From positions 1 to 64,000 of the forward strand of contig JAJOHG010000007.1 of the NCBI GenBank assembly GCA_021029095.1: a stretch of DNA of 64,000 bases, read 5' to 3'. The stretch is from Phellopilus nigrolimitatus (lineage: Eukaryota; Basidiomycota; Agaricomycetes; Hymenochaetales; Hymenochaetaceae). The translations under genes and the position numbers were made by a program. Every line of letters begins with the position of its first letter. Positions within the stretch are counted from its first letter, which is position 1. The notes under the pieces were generated by a model, which worked only from the letters and a program-made list of their open reading frames with translations, did not search any database and had not been told where the DNA came from. This document shows, one piece after another, positions 53,006-64,000 of this stretch.

Positions 53006-54162
53006 GAGCAAGGGCAGAAGGCAGGAGGCAGAAGGAGGAGGCAGCGGGCAGAGAGCAGATGCAGCTGCGGGAGATGATGCTCGTCACTGGTGAGGCTGGG
53101 CTGGGATATATAAACGATCACAGAGTCGGCAATCCCGGGCGCTTGAGCCGAAACCGATGACAATAGATTGCATTTCCCTTGGCGACCCCCGATTCCCGAC
53201 GAGTCACGTCACCGCCTGATACCTCAAACACTTCCCGATTTGGGTTTCTTCCTCCTCAATACTACCCCGCTTGATTGTTTTTGATCGCGAGCGACCGACC
53301 GTCGGCGTCTTGCGTAAGCGATCCTTGCGTCTTACGCGACCACGCGACTGCCACGCGTCCACAGGCAAAAGAAGACGTGATGGCTCCGGCTACGCTTCTC
53401 ACAGTGCAACCACATCCAGTCATAAAATAACTTCCCGCCGTCCCTCAAACTCCGCGCTCCAGCTTTCTCAGTCTCAGTTCATCCTGCATCACGGTACCTC
53501 CGTTATCTCGTCTAGCAATGCGTGTCGCATCATTGAGTCCTGAGTTCCCCGCCGTAAGTACTAGTCTCCTCGAGTCCTACTGGCCGACACAGCTCTGATG
53601 AACCTGAACTTCCTTGATCATCGGAATTCATACTTTCTCCCGTATTCAGTTCCTGCCTCCACCAGACGGAACCGATTGCGATAATCAACTTCGGATCTGA
53701 GCAGGAACATACGACGTCAAGTGTTGAAACTACGCATCAATTGTTCTGGGGCAACCATCGCCCGTTCGGGCGGACGTGATTGACGCGACCCCGCCCGGAT
53801 CACTCCTATTTGAGACAAGTCGATAGTATCCGCTGCTTCGCCATACGTCCCTAATGTTCTTTTCTCGTATGTCTAGCTTCAAAAGTGCAGATCGTTGTTT
53901 TCCCTGTGTCTCTTAATCAAGCGAGTGTTAAATTCGGTCTTTAGCTGCAAAGCGGTTCGGAAAAGGAGTGGAACCGTTTTTATCGTATCGAATCATTGAC
54001 CACCGTCAGGTTTGCTGTACTCTGCCGCACATTTCAGAAGATCATTCACATCTATTGCTATGACTCAGTCTGACTTTCGTGATTCTACATCAGTCTCGAA
54101 GCACTTCTGAGAAGATTGACTGACTCCAATAACAGTACACGCGAAAGATGACTCTCGGGTTG
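53006..54162. other. Intergenic spacer
   Basis: Promoter of the minus gene at 53005, then sequence with no convincing gene. A short plus-strand frame from 53518 (MRVASLSPEFPA, then a GTAAGT donor) could be a first exon, but no continuation was found. Confidence 0.35.
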
Positions 54163-54830
54163 CTATCGTCTTTTGGCTCGGGATCTGCTCGGTTTGCTAA
54201 AGCGACGCTTGGTCAACTTTGCGACATGTGGACGGTCTGCATTCTTCGTTAGACCTTCATATTGCAAATACTGTTCTGCCTCTGCAAAACTTCTGGTTGG
54301 ACCCATCCATGATTTCCAATTCTCGTGGGCTTTTCCTTTTTTATTAGCCCCGCATATGCCCTGCGCGGCGAATACCAAATGATTCCGACCGCGGTCCCAA
54401 TTCGATACCAGATTTATTACACTTTCATCGAGATTCTTTTGCCTCCAGGCACATAATTGGATAACGGAAGTAGTGCCTCTCCGGCGCTCTTGATCGATAA
54501 GTAAGAGTCGATAAGCTTTGATGCAGGTACGGTTTACAGGTAAGGATTGAGTGGACGACACAGGCTAAGTCTAGGTTCATACGCCCATGTCAGAGATCGA
54601 CGATTCTTTCCGCCTGGAATTCTAGGAAGACGACTTGAAGATCGTCGACGGCGATCCCTGCTTCCGTCACTAGTCGTTCCTGGCTGCTTTGCCAACTCTA
54701 TCTTCTCCTCATTTGGGGGGGCTCTGAAAACAAATATTAATATTATTTCAACCCAGTCGTGGTCCCCCTGAGCTCTTTCCGCGCTATCGTATGTGCTGGC
54801 CGGTTTTCGTGCAGGACACAAACCACCTGA
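54163..54830 (-). pseudogene. Possible decayed gene, weak exostosin-like motif
   Basis: Two minus-strand open stretches. The upper (about 54821-54534) has GTTSDGSRDRRRRSSSRLPR. The lower (54561-54163) has INLVSNWDRGRNHLVFAAQG, which recalls the W-x-x-GRNH-h-hF motif of exostosin-type glycosyltransferases, and a basic tail. No ATG-to-stop model could be built. Function is not assignable. Confidence 0.25.
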
Positions 54831-55205
54831 GCTGCATCCTGGTAATCAGAGAAACCTTCTAAAGCGCGAGAGTGCTGTGGAAAAAAATGCTGGGTAATTA
54901 GGAAAGATTATTCGATTTACTTTGAAGCAATTGTACGAGCCAGGGTTGACCATCCTGAACAGATTCAGCTCGAAAAGGACCGCCGGGATAAGCCGAGAAT
55001 AAGCGTGATCGACAAGGATCGACGATAGCCACGTGTGCGCTACACTGTATGTTTTTATGCTTTCCAGTTATCGTGATGTGCAGCCGACTCTACTCCAGAC
55101 CTTTCACCTTCGATACGCATCGCCGGGTCGAGCGCTACAATGGCGTTTTTCAAAGCTGGAAACAAAAATACTATTTCAAGTCTTTGCATACGTCACCACT
55201 TTGCT
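54831..55205. other. Spacer
   Basis: No feature supported. Confidence 0.35.
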
Positions 55206-55213
55206 GAGTGGAG

Positions 55214-56135
55214 TAGTGTTCTCAAAGTCCGGGTCAGACCCGTGCTGACCCGGGGTCGACCACTGACCTGACCCGCGGGTCAGGTCGCTAATGGGTCAGG
55301 TCAGCCTGGGCCGGTGCTGGGCCGGGTCAGGGTCAGCATTCGCCAGAAAGTCCTGACCCAGCTTGACCCCGGGCCGACCTTGGCCTGACCTCCGACCCAC
55401 AAATATTTAGTTACTCACGGCATGTACCAAAACTGGTAGCATCGGCTGTGGCCAGGATGACTTTGGTATCAAAATCCAGCTTTTTAAGGTACACTGTGGG
55501 ATCCTGGCACCCATAGACCTGTGACAGTGGTATATTACAAGTAAAGTAATACATTATATATATATATATATATATATATTGTGGCTTATGTAATGCACAC
55601 GTACAACCATCTGTATGCGTACTGAACACCTGAGTTTATTTCCTTGTTTCGGCTCAACTTAGAATCCACATTCCTCTCATTTACTACCAACCAAATTCCA
55701 AACAGTGAGGAACCACCCGAAGCATTGCGGGGTTGTTGAGCGTAATTGATGCTTGCCTCTGAGCTCGTGTACGAGTGGTGTGGCCGTGCTTCTGCCCATT
55801 CTCTGAGACGATTTAGTATAATAAATATGTGTGCAATAGTAGAGTGAGCGTACCTGGTTCATGTCGACTACATTGATGTTGTTTTCTGTGACAGGACCCG
55901 AGGAAAGAGCCCAGATGGAGTTGTTCGTGAACGTCAGGTACTCCAAATGTACAAAGTTATCAGGTCAGGAGGTCGACCTCGGGTCAACCCTGGCCTGACC
56001 CGCTGGGCCAGGTCAGTAACGGGTCAAGGTGGGCCGGGTCGGGGTCAAGAAATATTCAGAAATTCTGACCAGGCCGGGTCAGGGTCAGGTGGGAAAACAC
56101 CCTGACCCAAACCGACCTGGCCTTTGAGAACACTA
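55214..56135. mobile_element. hAT-like MITE, 922 bp with 8-bp TSD
   Basis: GAGTGGAG is duplicated at 55206-55213 and 56136-56143. The ends read TAGTGTTCTCAAAG on both strands. The terminal 170 bp on each side are inverted relatives, built from variants of GGGTCAGG / CCTGACCC. Eight-bp duplications with TAG-type ends fit hAT transposons. The centre has a TA microsatellite (55557-55580) and two short frames with no transposase motif. It lies 200 bp upstream of the GH128 gene and may affect its promoter. Confidence 0.8.
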
Positions 56136-56143
56136 GAGTGGAG

Positions 56144-56349
56144 TCGCAGCGCCTTTCCTGCCTTTAAGGCGGTTGACCGCTCAATGACTATCGTAGCCAC
56201 ATAATAGAACATCTCCAAGTCTCCAGTATACACCCACGACCACGACCCACGCTCTACCCTCGTTATTTGCTGAGCTCGCTTTTCGTCACTGCCCACGGCG
56301 GTTGCAGTTACAAGGCGAAGCGGCGTACGGATCAAACCAGGGAGAGAGC
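56144..56349 (+). promoter_or_regulatory. Promoter/leader of the GH128 gene
   Basis: About 206 bp between the hAT-like element and the ATG at 56350. No clear TATA box. Confidence 0.35.
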
Positions 56350-57713
56350 ATGACGTTAGGTGTACTGTTTCTCTGCATCTTGGGTCTCTCAGACAGGGCC
56401 GCCGCATACACCAGTGTACAGCCGAGAGGGGTCAGCAACACCTCGAAGGCTGGTCTGGCGTGGCCGAACGGAAACTATAATGACTACAGGCAATACACGA
56501 CCACCGGGAAAGTTTCGTGGTAAGCATTCTTCTCTTGATCCTGAGTGCATTGAATCGGTCAACTTTCGAATTATTGCTGACGCTGGTGAAACGTGCGGTA
56601 GGTACTACACCTGGTCGCCGAATCCAATCAACGCGAACCTGGAGTTCGTCCCTCAGCTCTGGGGAACGGCCCAGGTAGACGCATTCTCCTCCATTATAAA
56701 CAATACGATCTCTAAGAACGACATCACCGCTGTCCTGGGCTTCAACGAGTGAATGTTTTCTCTCATCCTTTCTTATCCGTTGACGACTCGCATCAGAGCT
56801 CACACGCGCTCTTGCTTTCCGCAGACCTGAGCAATCTGGCCAGTCGAACCTTTCCGTAGAAGAAGGCGCTGAGCTCTGGAAGACGTATATCGAACCGCTG
56901 AAGGGGCAGGGCATCCGCCTTGGCACACCAGCGACGTCTAGTGCACCGAGTGGGAAGGCCTGGATCCAGGATTGGCTGTCCGCGTGTGGCGGAGGATGCA
57001 ATCCCGACTTTGTCGCTCTTCGTGCGTTTTTTTTTTTTCATCGCTTCTGAGTGAACAATGCTGACCTAAACCCCCCGAAACGCGCACGTACGGATTCGAA
57101 TAGACTGGTATGACGTCAACGCGACTCAGTTCCAACTGTACCTCGAGGATTTCCACAACACCTTCCAGCTCCCCATCTGGGTCACTGAGTGGGCATGCCA
57201 GGTAAGGCGCACCAGCGGTCTTTCCCTTGGACTTTCGGGTTACCGTTGTATGAGAAGCATACTAACCAGAACATGTGTTTACACTCATATCGACAGAACT
57301 TCAACGGCGGCGCACAATGCTCAGAGGGCGGCGTCATTGCGTTCCTCAACCAGACGCAGGCGTTTATGGATGCGACTGACTGGGTCGAGCGATACGCGTG
57401 GTACGGCGTGATGGAGAAGGTTAACATTAACGAGGTGGGTACCCGCGTAGTCTTGCCGCAGTGCACTCAAGGAACTGATTTGACACGGAGCGACTAGGAC
57501 AATGCCATGATGAGCTCCAGCGGCAAGATTACGTCTCTCGGGGAGCAATACATCGGAGCGATCACCGCCGACGAGAACGGAGGCGGAGATGGACCGAGCG
57601 TCGGGAGCTCCGCGCGTGGTCTTCATATATCCGTCTTCAGCACAAGCTCCTTGCTCGCGGGAATGATTACACTCGTCGCTACGACCTTGATGCTTCTCGA
57701 GCTGATTTTTTGA
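56350..57713 (+). CDS. GH128-type endo-beta-1,3-glucanase, GPI-anchored
   Basis: Secreted glycoside hydrolase with an Asl1-like catalytic core, acting on fungal cell-wall beta-1,3-glucan. Exons: 56350-56519, 56602-56748, 56825-57021, 57104-57201, 57297-57434 and 57498-57713, closing to 321 residues. The N-terminus MTLGVLFLCILGLSDRAAA is a signal peptide. Core marks: KAGLAWPNG, YYTWSPNP, FVPQLWG, the acid/base Glu in LGFNEPE, HWYDVN, and the nucleophile Glu in WVTEWAC, then RYAWYGV. The C-terminus is Ser/Gly-rich followed by a hydrophobic end (SLLAGMITLVATTLMLLELI), as in GPI-anchored proteins. It has the usual length. Confidence 0.88.
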
Positions 57714-57937
57714 CAACATGCCAATGTATTGATAACTCTACGAACTAACATCTATACCCCAAAATACCTGACTATGACTAGAGACAACCTGTATAGCAAG
57801 AATCTGATGAGCTGTAGCTATATACCCTCATTTAGGAATGTGACGAAATGCAATGACATGCGTACCAAACGGGAAAAAAAGCAGAGCTGCAAGAGAGGGT
57901 ATCAAGCAGAAGAAGAGAAAAGGTAAAGAAGGGAATT
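57714..57937. other. Convergent 3' spacer
   Basis: Between the GH128 stop and the VPS9 gene stop. No feature seen. Confidence 0.4.
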
Positions 57938-60748
57938 TCAAGAGTGCTCGTCAAATGCGTCCATTGAGCGCATATTCTCGACGAGACGGCGATATTCCTG
58001 CAAGAGCTCAGGGATCTCCGACATTTTCAGATCGTCTGCCGTGCATTCAAGGAAGCGGCGATTTGGCGGGGCAATTTGGGATGGTCGTGCTCCGGGGATA
58101 GGAGATGACGTTCTTGATGAGATCGGCGTATCAAAGCGAGTTGCCTCCCTAGCTAAAAGAAGACTTGACGAGCGAGGTGGAGGGGAGCCCTGGAGCGCAA
58201 CGCATGAGAAAAGACACCCGCTGAGAGCTCAGAAAAAATTACCTGGTGCGTAGAAGCTTCATGCGCAACTCCTTTCGTCAGACGCGACATGTGCGCTAGG
58301 CGGTCCGAGATGCTCATCCTCTCCTTTTTCTCCGCTTTCTGCTTGCTCCGGCTCCGGCTGCTCATCATGCTCTCGAAACTACGCACACTCCGCGTATCAT
58401 GCCTCGCATCATCCTCCTCTTCTTCGCTCTCATCGCCGTCCTCCGCACTCTCCCCGACTTCGGACTCAACCTCCGCATCCTCGAGGACCACGTTTCGCAC
58501 GGACCCCGGCCGGCTTTCGACCATCTCCTGGCCTTCCTCGTTTCCGAGGTGGTGTGACGATGCAAATGAGCGCGAACGATCGCGGGCACCTGCACCGGGG
58601 AGTGACGCCGCGAGGCTCGCGATCGAGAACCCACTCTCGCGGCGCAAGAGGCCAAAGCCCGGCCGGATGTTGTTCCAGGGCGCGTTTTCCACGGAGCCAT
58701 CGCCGCTTGCTTGTGAGTTCTGTTGCTCACCGGGTGCCAGAGGGAGAAGCGAGCGAAGGACGCCAAACCCAGAGTCTACGACACCAGTGAGGACCTTGTT
58801 TGCGGAGCCCGCAATGGCATCCACTTGTTGCTCAACGCGCCCACGAAGGCCAGGGTGACCACCCGGAGTGGAAGCGGCAGACTTGTCTCCTGCCAGAGCA
58901 GGATGAGAGAGGGGGATGGGTGTGAGATCGGCCGTGCTGTGAAATTTGTCGTCAGAGCATAATTCACATAAGTTACAATGATAACAATTACCTCATGACT
59001 TTCTTCTCGCTTTCCTTAAGACCCAGTGCGCCCAGATCTACATTTTCCAGGAACTCTACCACCGCCATGAGGTTAACTAAGCAGTACCCCTCCTCCCCTC
59101 CGACCGACCGATTGCGGAACCGCTGAGTGTACAAAAGATGCGAGACAAGTTGCGGTGGGTTCGCCTTAACAACAGAGAAGATGATCAAAGGAAGGAGGAT
59201 GTCACCAGACACTGGTGTCGGCGTTTTAGGAGGGGAAACGGTAAGGAGGGGTGTGTCCACTGAGCCAGACGAAGATGACGTTAAGGACTGGATAGAAGTA
59301 TGGTCTTCTCCTGCGGCATCTGCTTTAATGGTTTCAGACGTGTTGCTCTCCTCCATCTTTCCATGTATATCTGGCTCTGCAAGCGGAGAAATAGGTTCAG
59401 GAGAGACTGACAGCTTTGAAGGGCTGCTTTCCGCCCTGTCCCCGATCACAGAGTCATGGATGTCGGGTTTGAATGTCGGAGCTCGTGGTGTTTTCTCATC
59501 GTCCATCTGCTCCTCTGATTTCAATCGCAAAGGTGGAAGCCTGGAAAGCCCATCTACCAAAACCCATGCATTACACATCAATCATTTTTCTGTTACTTCG
59601 CTATGACCGAACTGACGAACTTACCAACAATGATACGATGAGACGCAACCAAAATCGTAGCTTTATCCGCGGGACAGGCTGTGAATCCTAGCTGAGATAT
59701 TGCTGTTAAATGTGTCAGAATTTGACTGACACGCAGAAGTTGAATTCATTGTGATTTACTTTCTCCACAAGCTGTGACGACGCGCTCTACATCCGCGCCT
59801 GATGCACCAACGTCGACGCCGAGATGGTCCAAACTTAAGTCCAGCATGTTGAGCGCAGCTATGCGGCTCGACAGTGCTTCGTCATGGGACGCGTCGTCAG
59901 AGTTCGAAGGACGAAACAAGCTTTGCAAACTCATCAGCGTCTGGCTGTGGAACTCGAAAGAAGAAAATTCACCGGTCACAGAATACGCCCGTCAGAGCCC
60001 GTTCGACCTTATCAAGAGTATCTTGTATCTTTTTGTCAAGCTCGTCTCTTTCCCTTTCTTTTTCCTCTTCACTCTGCTTGTCGTCTTTTCGTCTCAGTGT
60101 CGTCGGAAACTTTTCGGTGCGTAGCTCCTCCTCCAAGCTCTCGTAAAATGCTTGAAACGTCTCCGAGACTTCCTCCGCAGGATCATCATACGCAGATACA
60201 GACAAGATTGATCCATGATCCGAAGATCCTTGACTCCCATTATTGTTTTCCTTCGGCTTATGGTTTGCCTTCGGAAAGGGCAGGAAGCTCGCAGAAAAAT
60301 CGTGGGTGCGATCCATCACCCACGTAGGCAGTCCAGCGAGTGCACCATTGATCTCTGCCTTGATGGATTTCGATAATGCCTTGGATACGTTTCTCCGAAC
60401 GATTGCCTTCTCGATCGTAAATGCAGGTACCTCGATAGCATGATCAGCTAGTGGCGCTTCTAAGAGAGGCTGAGAATTTAAAGCAGGGCTTGAAGGTGTA
60501 GGAGATTTGGAGAAGAAAGATGCAAAAGGGTTGGAAAGGCGTGATACACTCGAGGGAGAAGCGGCCTTGGTACCGGGTCGCGGCGGTAAGGGAGGTTTCT
60601 GCTGAATAGATGATCGCGGGGGAAGGGGGAGAGAAGGTATGAAGGATGGTGAGGATACAAGCGGATAGGTGGTCGAAGGTGAGTGCGGTTTGGGAAGGGG
60701 GGGAAGAGCAAGGAGAGTAGACGTGCGAGTCACAGGATTGGACAGAGC
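57938..60748 (-). CDS. VPS9-domain protein, probable Rab5-type GEF; first exon not resolved
   Basis: Activates Rab5/Vps21-class GTPases on endosomes. Exons seen: 60748-59973, 59929-59760, 59702-59625, 59553-58992, 58936-58243 and 58189-57938, with phases consistent. About 840 residues are visible. A Pro-rich N-terminus is followed by a helical region (AFTIEKAIVRRNVSKALSKS) and the VPS9 core: SSDDASHDEALSSRIAALNM, FTACPADKATILVASHRIIV, and after a Ser/Pro insert DILLPLIIFSVVKANPPQLV, YTQRFRNRSVGGEEGYCLVN, MAVVEFLENVD. The C-terminus has RGRVEQQVDAIAGSANKVLT, acidic and Ser-rich stretches, and ends ELLQEYRRLVENMRSMDAFD. No ATG lies in the first visible exon; a short upstream exon in 60760-60890 is likely. 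Confidence 0.85.
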
Positions 60749-60990
60749 CTTGAACGCTTTCGATGACGTCGGAAGGATAGATTGTATTGTTATATTACCT
60801 TCGCTGTATCAATGCAGTAAATCAGTATACAAATTTGCAAAGAAAGAGCCTGTAGACCACAACTCCGATATAACAAGAAAATAGGCATGAAAGGAGAGAA
60901 TCGTGACATCAACGGAAGAAGCTCCGCGACGTCCTTCTTTTTTCTGAGATGCGGTCGAGATACGATCTAAAGGCCCTACGAGTTGAGTGC

Positions 60991-61880
60991 TCACTCGATT
61001 GTTCCCCTCAGGCCAGACAACGTCACAAAGGGTGCATCATTCCTCGCAGATCCGTTGCAAAATATGATATGGTCTTTCATAAACTCAGGAGTTATAATCT
61101 CATGAGAGCTTGACTGGTCCGTTGGTAGTAGTAGCGTTGCCTGTGCAAGTATCCCCGCATTCATCACCTTCTCTTGACAAATAAAATAACCAGTGTAGAC
61201 TACCCACCTTGCCCGTCGAGATCATACCCCATATCTCTGCCCAAGCGGGTGACTGATCGGATCCGCCAACAAGCTCCTCGAGCATCGCCCACCCGAGACT
61301 TCCGACATCAAGCCCATGGTCCTGGGCAACGGCTTTGAGGTTCTGAAGCTGCAGCCGACTCGTTGCGCTCGCGACGCCGCTCGCGGGCTGCTGCTGAGGT
61401 GACACGCTCACGGAGACAGGGGAGCTAGCGGTTCCTGTGGTAGCAGAGCTTGTGGGCACGCGTGCCTGCCGCGGGGTGTAAGGAAGATATTTCGGTGCGG
61501 AGGTCAGTACAGCACCGGAGGCGATGCGCGGTGATTCGGGCGACGAGTGATTGCTGTTGCTAGACGCGCCGCCGACGGAGGTAGCGACGTTTGCGGAAGA
61601 AGAAGGACCTGGTGACAGGAGTGGGTGAGCAGTGAGCAGCTCGTGCGAGGGTGTATGGCGCAAGCGTCCGCTGCCGTGTGCGGGCGACGCGGGGCGAAGG
61701 CCCGACGTTGTATCGCTTTTCGCGGCCATCATGTCTTCCAAGGCCTCCTTCGAGAGTAAAATGACAGTAGTTGTTCAGCGCAATGGCATACGAGCAACAG
61801 TCATAGGGTCTTGACGTGCTGTCGGACGTCGCGGACAATGAGCGCGATGGCGAGCACGGTGATGACGGTAAGTAAAGGCA
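60991..61880 (-). CDS. Conserved protein with an N-terminal membrane anchor; start unresolved
   Basis: Exons seen: about 61874-61816 (TVITVLAIALIVRDVRQH, one membrane segment), 61747-61208 (180 codons) and 61140-60991 (49 codons and stop). The middle exon is Ser/Pro-rich and ends with a compact region (LQLQNLKAVAQDHGLDVGSL and WAMLEELVGG). The last exon reads ATLLLPTDQSSSHEIITPEF through DAPFVTLSGLRG and looks conserved. Its stop is 240 bp from the VPS9 gene. No ATG precedes the membrane segment in frame, so a short first exon is missing. No family recognised. Confidence 0.6.
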
Positions 61881-61997
61881 CTTTCCCACGGGTGTTTTAC
61901 GCGACCCTAATTAGCTGAACGCGTGCCACAATTTGCTTCCTTTTACTTCTCTCTGCCCAATCCCAAGAGCAAAGAAACACTTGCACTCTTCACAACT

Positions 61998-63018
61998 ATG
62001 AGCTTCAGAAGACCCAGGGAGTACTACAGGAATCGAAACGGATTTATTGAGGAGCGTGATCAATACCCGTTGGAGAACAGGAAGGATGAGGAAGCGGCAG
62101 AAGCTCAGGACCTTGCGCGATTCGTGATGCGCGAGATGGGCTCTTTCTTCCCTTCGTAGGTTTTAATTCCGTTCCGCAATCGAAATCACTTTATTTCATC
62201 ATTCATACTGTAGCCTTGAGGAGATGAAGAGAGAGGCTGAAACTTATGAAACTGTCGCAACTACGATAGAACGTATCAAAAGATTGAAAAAGGAACACGC
62301 AGATGGGATATCAAAACTGGCTAGCTACTACGCGCAAGGGGTTTATGATGATGCAATGGACCGCTATCTCCAGACTGATGATCTGAAGTACTTTGACGAT
62401 GATCTTGCGAGGGACGACGAGTGGTCAGAGCATTACGCAAGACTTGAGGTCAGCGAACTCCGTCTGCCGTCTCTCGATCAAAGTCTGTTCATCGCGTGCT
62501 GAAACTCGACGGCTCTCGGCTTGATGTTCGGTGCTCGAAAAAGGATTTTTTCAGAAGGAGCGGACGTATCTACAAGTCCGAGTTTTACAACGTGTTAGCG
62601 CGGACGCAGTACGACCATCTTCAAGAGCTACTTCCGCTATACAAACGGCTACGCGAACTGAAGGAGATGGAGGAGGCGGCGCGGATCAAGCGAGAGTCTC
62701 AGTTCCCTCAAACAATACAAGAGTATCGAAGCATGGGGTTGAAGGACGCACGGCTGCGGGTAGCACGCTTCCTGATGGCGGATGCGCCAAAACGGGAGCT
62801 AATGAGGACGACGTCGCACTGGGCATGGAGGCAGACCGAGCCACTGATCAAAGAGTATAACGGTAATGTGAGCGCTGTTTGCAAATGTTGACCGAGGGGA
62901 TCACTGCTTGGGGCTGACTTGATACTGATTGTTGTAGCGCGAGTTTCAGCGGGAGATAGAAAACATGGTTCGGGAGGTGGAAACGACGGACCCTAGAGCG
63001 CGGAACCGAGGGATGTAA
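61998..63018 (+). CDS. Conserved hypothetical helical protein, 4 exons
   Basis: Exons: 61998-62155, 62214-62495, 62555-62867 and 62938-63018, closing to 277 residues. The N-terminus is MSFRRPREYYRNRNGFIEER. The whole chain is charged and helical, with likely coiled coils at ETYETVATTIERIKRLKKEH and YKRLRELKEMEEAARIKRES, and ends REVETTDPRARNRGM. The donor at 62496 (GTGCTG) was chosen because it alone restores the frame into SGRIYKSEFYNVLARTQYDH; an unseen alternative is possible. It starts divergently from the membrane-anchored gene at 61880. No known domain. Confidence 0.65.
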
Positions 63019-63029
63019 ATTTGCATTTA

Positions 63030-63393
63030 GTATTTTATTATGCTGGGATGATGGAGTACCTGAGGTGAGGTGAACGTGGTTGTCTAAGTAGAGTGATATC
63101 AGCACGTGTAGAGACGCAAATCCTTTGTTTCGAAGATCAAGTGTTCGAAGTTGTTTATACGCGTCTGCTGCCCGATGCTGTGTTCCCGATCCCTCTTGAG
63201 TATCCTCCGGGCTGTACACATCCGCCAGCTCTGCATGCTTTCCGAAACGTCTCTCAACCTGCACAGGAACCACGTCCTTGTTGACATACAGCCCATAACT
63301 CGCCTTTTTCTCTTGTAAAGTTCCATTTCCATATGGAACCATAGCCACGCTACGTCGCTGCGTCCCGGTACTGAACTTATTTAAAACGTCCAT
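63030..63393 (-). CDS. Possible hypothetical protein, minus strand
   Basis: ATG at 63393; reads MDVLNKFSTGTQRRSVAMVP, then KKASYGLYVNKDVVPVQVER and DAYKQLRTLDLRNKGFASLH. The frame stays open to 62848, but beyond about 63080 it overlaps the 3' end of the gene on the other strand, so a splice or an earlier stop is likely. No family recognised. Confidence 0.3.
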
Positions 63394-63439
63394 CGACCAC
63401 ACCGACTTCCCCGCAAAGTCACCCAGTCACATTCCCCTC

Positions 63440-64000
63440 TCTCAACGTGCTAGTCGCAAAGCCCCGCCCTGAAATCTCCACGTACATGGCCTATAGGTCG
63501 TCGATACGCGCAATGGACACAAACCACGGCCGCTCAACTCAGATGGTCCGTGTCTCGTTCCATTCTTGCTTTCAGGCACACCGCTCATCCCGATCTGCCT
63601 CCGTAGCACTCGCCGACGCAGCACCCATTACCAGACATCCCGTTGGCAGTCAACACTCTGCTCGACACGACGCGCCGTCTCGAGTCCTCAATAGTCCAGT
63701 GGGCCGCGCTCCACATCTCCGAAGTCGAGGTCAGCGACGTGTTTGTCGCAGTCGGCAACAGCTTTCACGAGATGCTCGCGGCGTTCGCCGCGTACGGCAT
63801 CGACATGAGGTACGCTTTTTTTTTTCTTCGTCTCGTGGCCTGTGGCGTCCGCTCGTGCCGATATTCCATTTACTTAAATTGAATTATCAGAGACGTGTCG
63901 GGCTTCCTTGACGACTTGCGCCGACTGCTGGAGGAGTGCCTGAGCGAGGATCCGACGCCGCAGAACATCAATTATCTCCAGCCGCAGGTGCGGTCGATCA
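63440..64000 (+). CDS. BUD6/AIP3-like actin-interacting protein, 5' part, cut by the window end
   Basis: Bud6/Aip3 proteins bind actin and formins and help set cell polarity. Two coding exons are clear: 63635-63809 and 63891 to the window edge. They read LAVNTLLDTTRRLESSIVQW, EVEVSDVFVAVGNSFHEMLA, AFAAYGIDM and then VSGFLDDLRRLLEECLSEDP, TPQNINYLQPQVRSI. The pattern LL-x-T-x-x-LE-x-x-x-x-W, then E-x-x-VSDV-x-V-x-x-GN-x-F, is that of the AIP3 N-terminal region as I remember it. Upstream exons near 63487-63550 (MAYRSSIRAMDTNHGRSTQM) could hold the start, but the phase does not match, so the N-terminus is unresolved. The family call is moderate. Confidence 0.55.

Noticed and set aside
55557..55580. 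Regulatory element from the TA run
   Set aside because: A plain TA microsatellite inside the hAT-like MITE.
60809..60994. First exon of the VPS9 gene starting at 60994
   Set aside because: The start is GTG, not ATG, and no donor gives the right phase into the next exon.
1..64000. CRISPR array, operon or bacterial-type features
   Set aside because: Spliced eukaryotic genes throughout; no regularly spaced repeats of that kind.

Overview
This window looks like nuclear DNA of a filamentous basidiomycete, probably an Agaricomycete mushroom. Genes are split by many 45-80 nt GT-AG introns, coding exons are GC-rich against AT-rich spacers, and the recognisable genes are typical fungal ones: ADE1, an oligopeptide transporter, a GH128 glucanase, APN2, mitoribosomal DAP3/mS29, a VPS9-domain GEF and the start of a BUD6/AIP3-like gene. 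All assignments come from reading translations and splice sites by eye. No database search or RNA evidence was available.

Layout. 0-2 kb holds one Ser/Pro-rich gene. 3-11 kb is an accessory block: a mariner-like MITE, an F-box-family gene broken by a miniature LTR element (TRIM), intact ADE1, a gutted TMEM170-like gene, and one intact F-box gene. 12-16.4 kb is an oligopeptide transporter that appears to have 29 exons, two of them only 2 nt long. 16.4-21 kb is GC-rich and gene-poor. 21.1-22.2 kb holds the intact TMEM170-like gene, facing a gutted ADE1 copy. 22.8-42.3 kb is a repeat graveyard: broken pieces of RPT2, HSP70, eL37 and SEC27, a 2.2 kb Harbinger-like element, two more broken F-box copies, and a 7.2 kb TIR-bounded element carrying the SEC27 piece and a nested, apparently complete Copia retrotransposon. 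42.4-64 kb is ordinary gene-dense sequence, interrupted by a hAT-like MITE at 55.2-56.1 kb.

The unifying pattern is a three-gene block, F-box > ADE1 > < TMEM170, that has been duplicated and inverted several times and then eroded. The 4-11 kb copy keeps ADE1 but has lost TMEM170. The 21-23 kb copy keeps TMEM170 but has lost all of ADE1 beyond exon 1. The 27.5-30.5 kb copy has lost both. One working copy of each housekeeping gene therefore survives, at different loci. Of four full-length F-box copies only the one at 8.9-10.65 kb is open throughout. The others are broken by an insertion, a 1-nt deletion and a 12-nt deletion.

The most unusual items are the TRIM whose 111-bp terminal repeats each hold a tRNA-like cloverleaf (with 5-bp TSD, an initiator-Met primer site and a polypurine tract), the reciprocal loss of ADE1 and TMEM170, the 2-nt exons of the transporter, and the TIR element that carries an intron-containing piece of a COPI coat gene.
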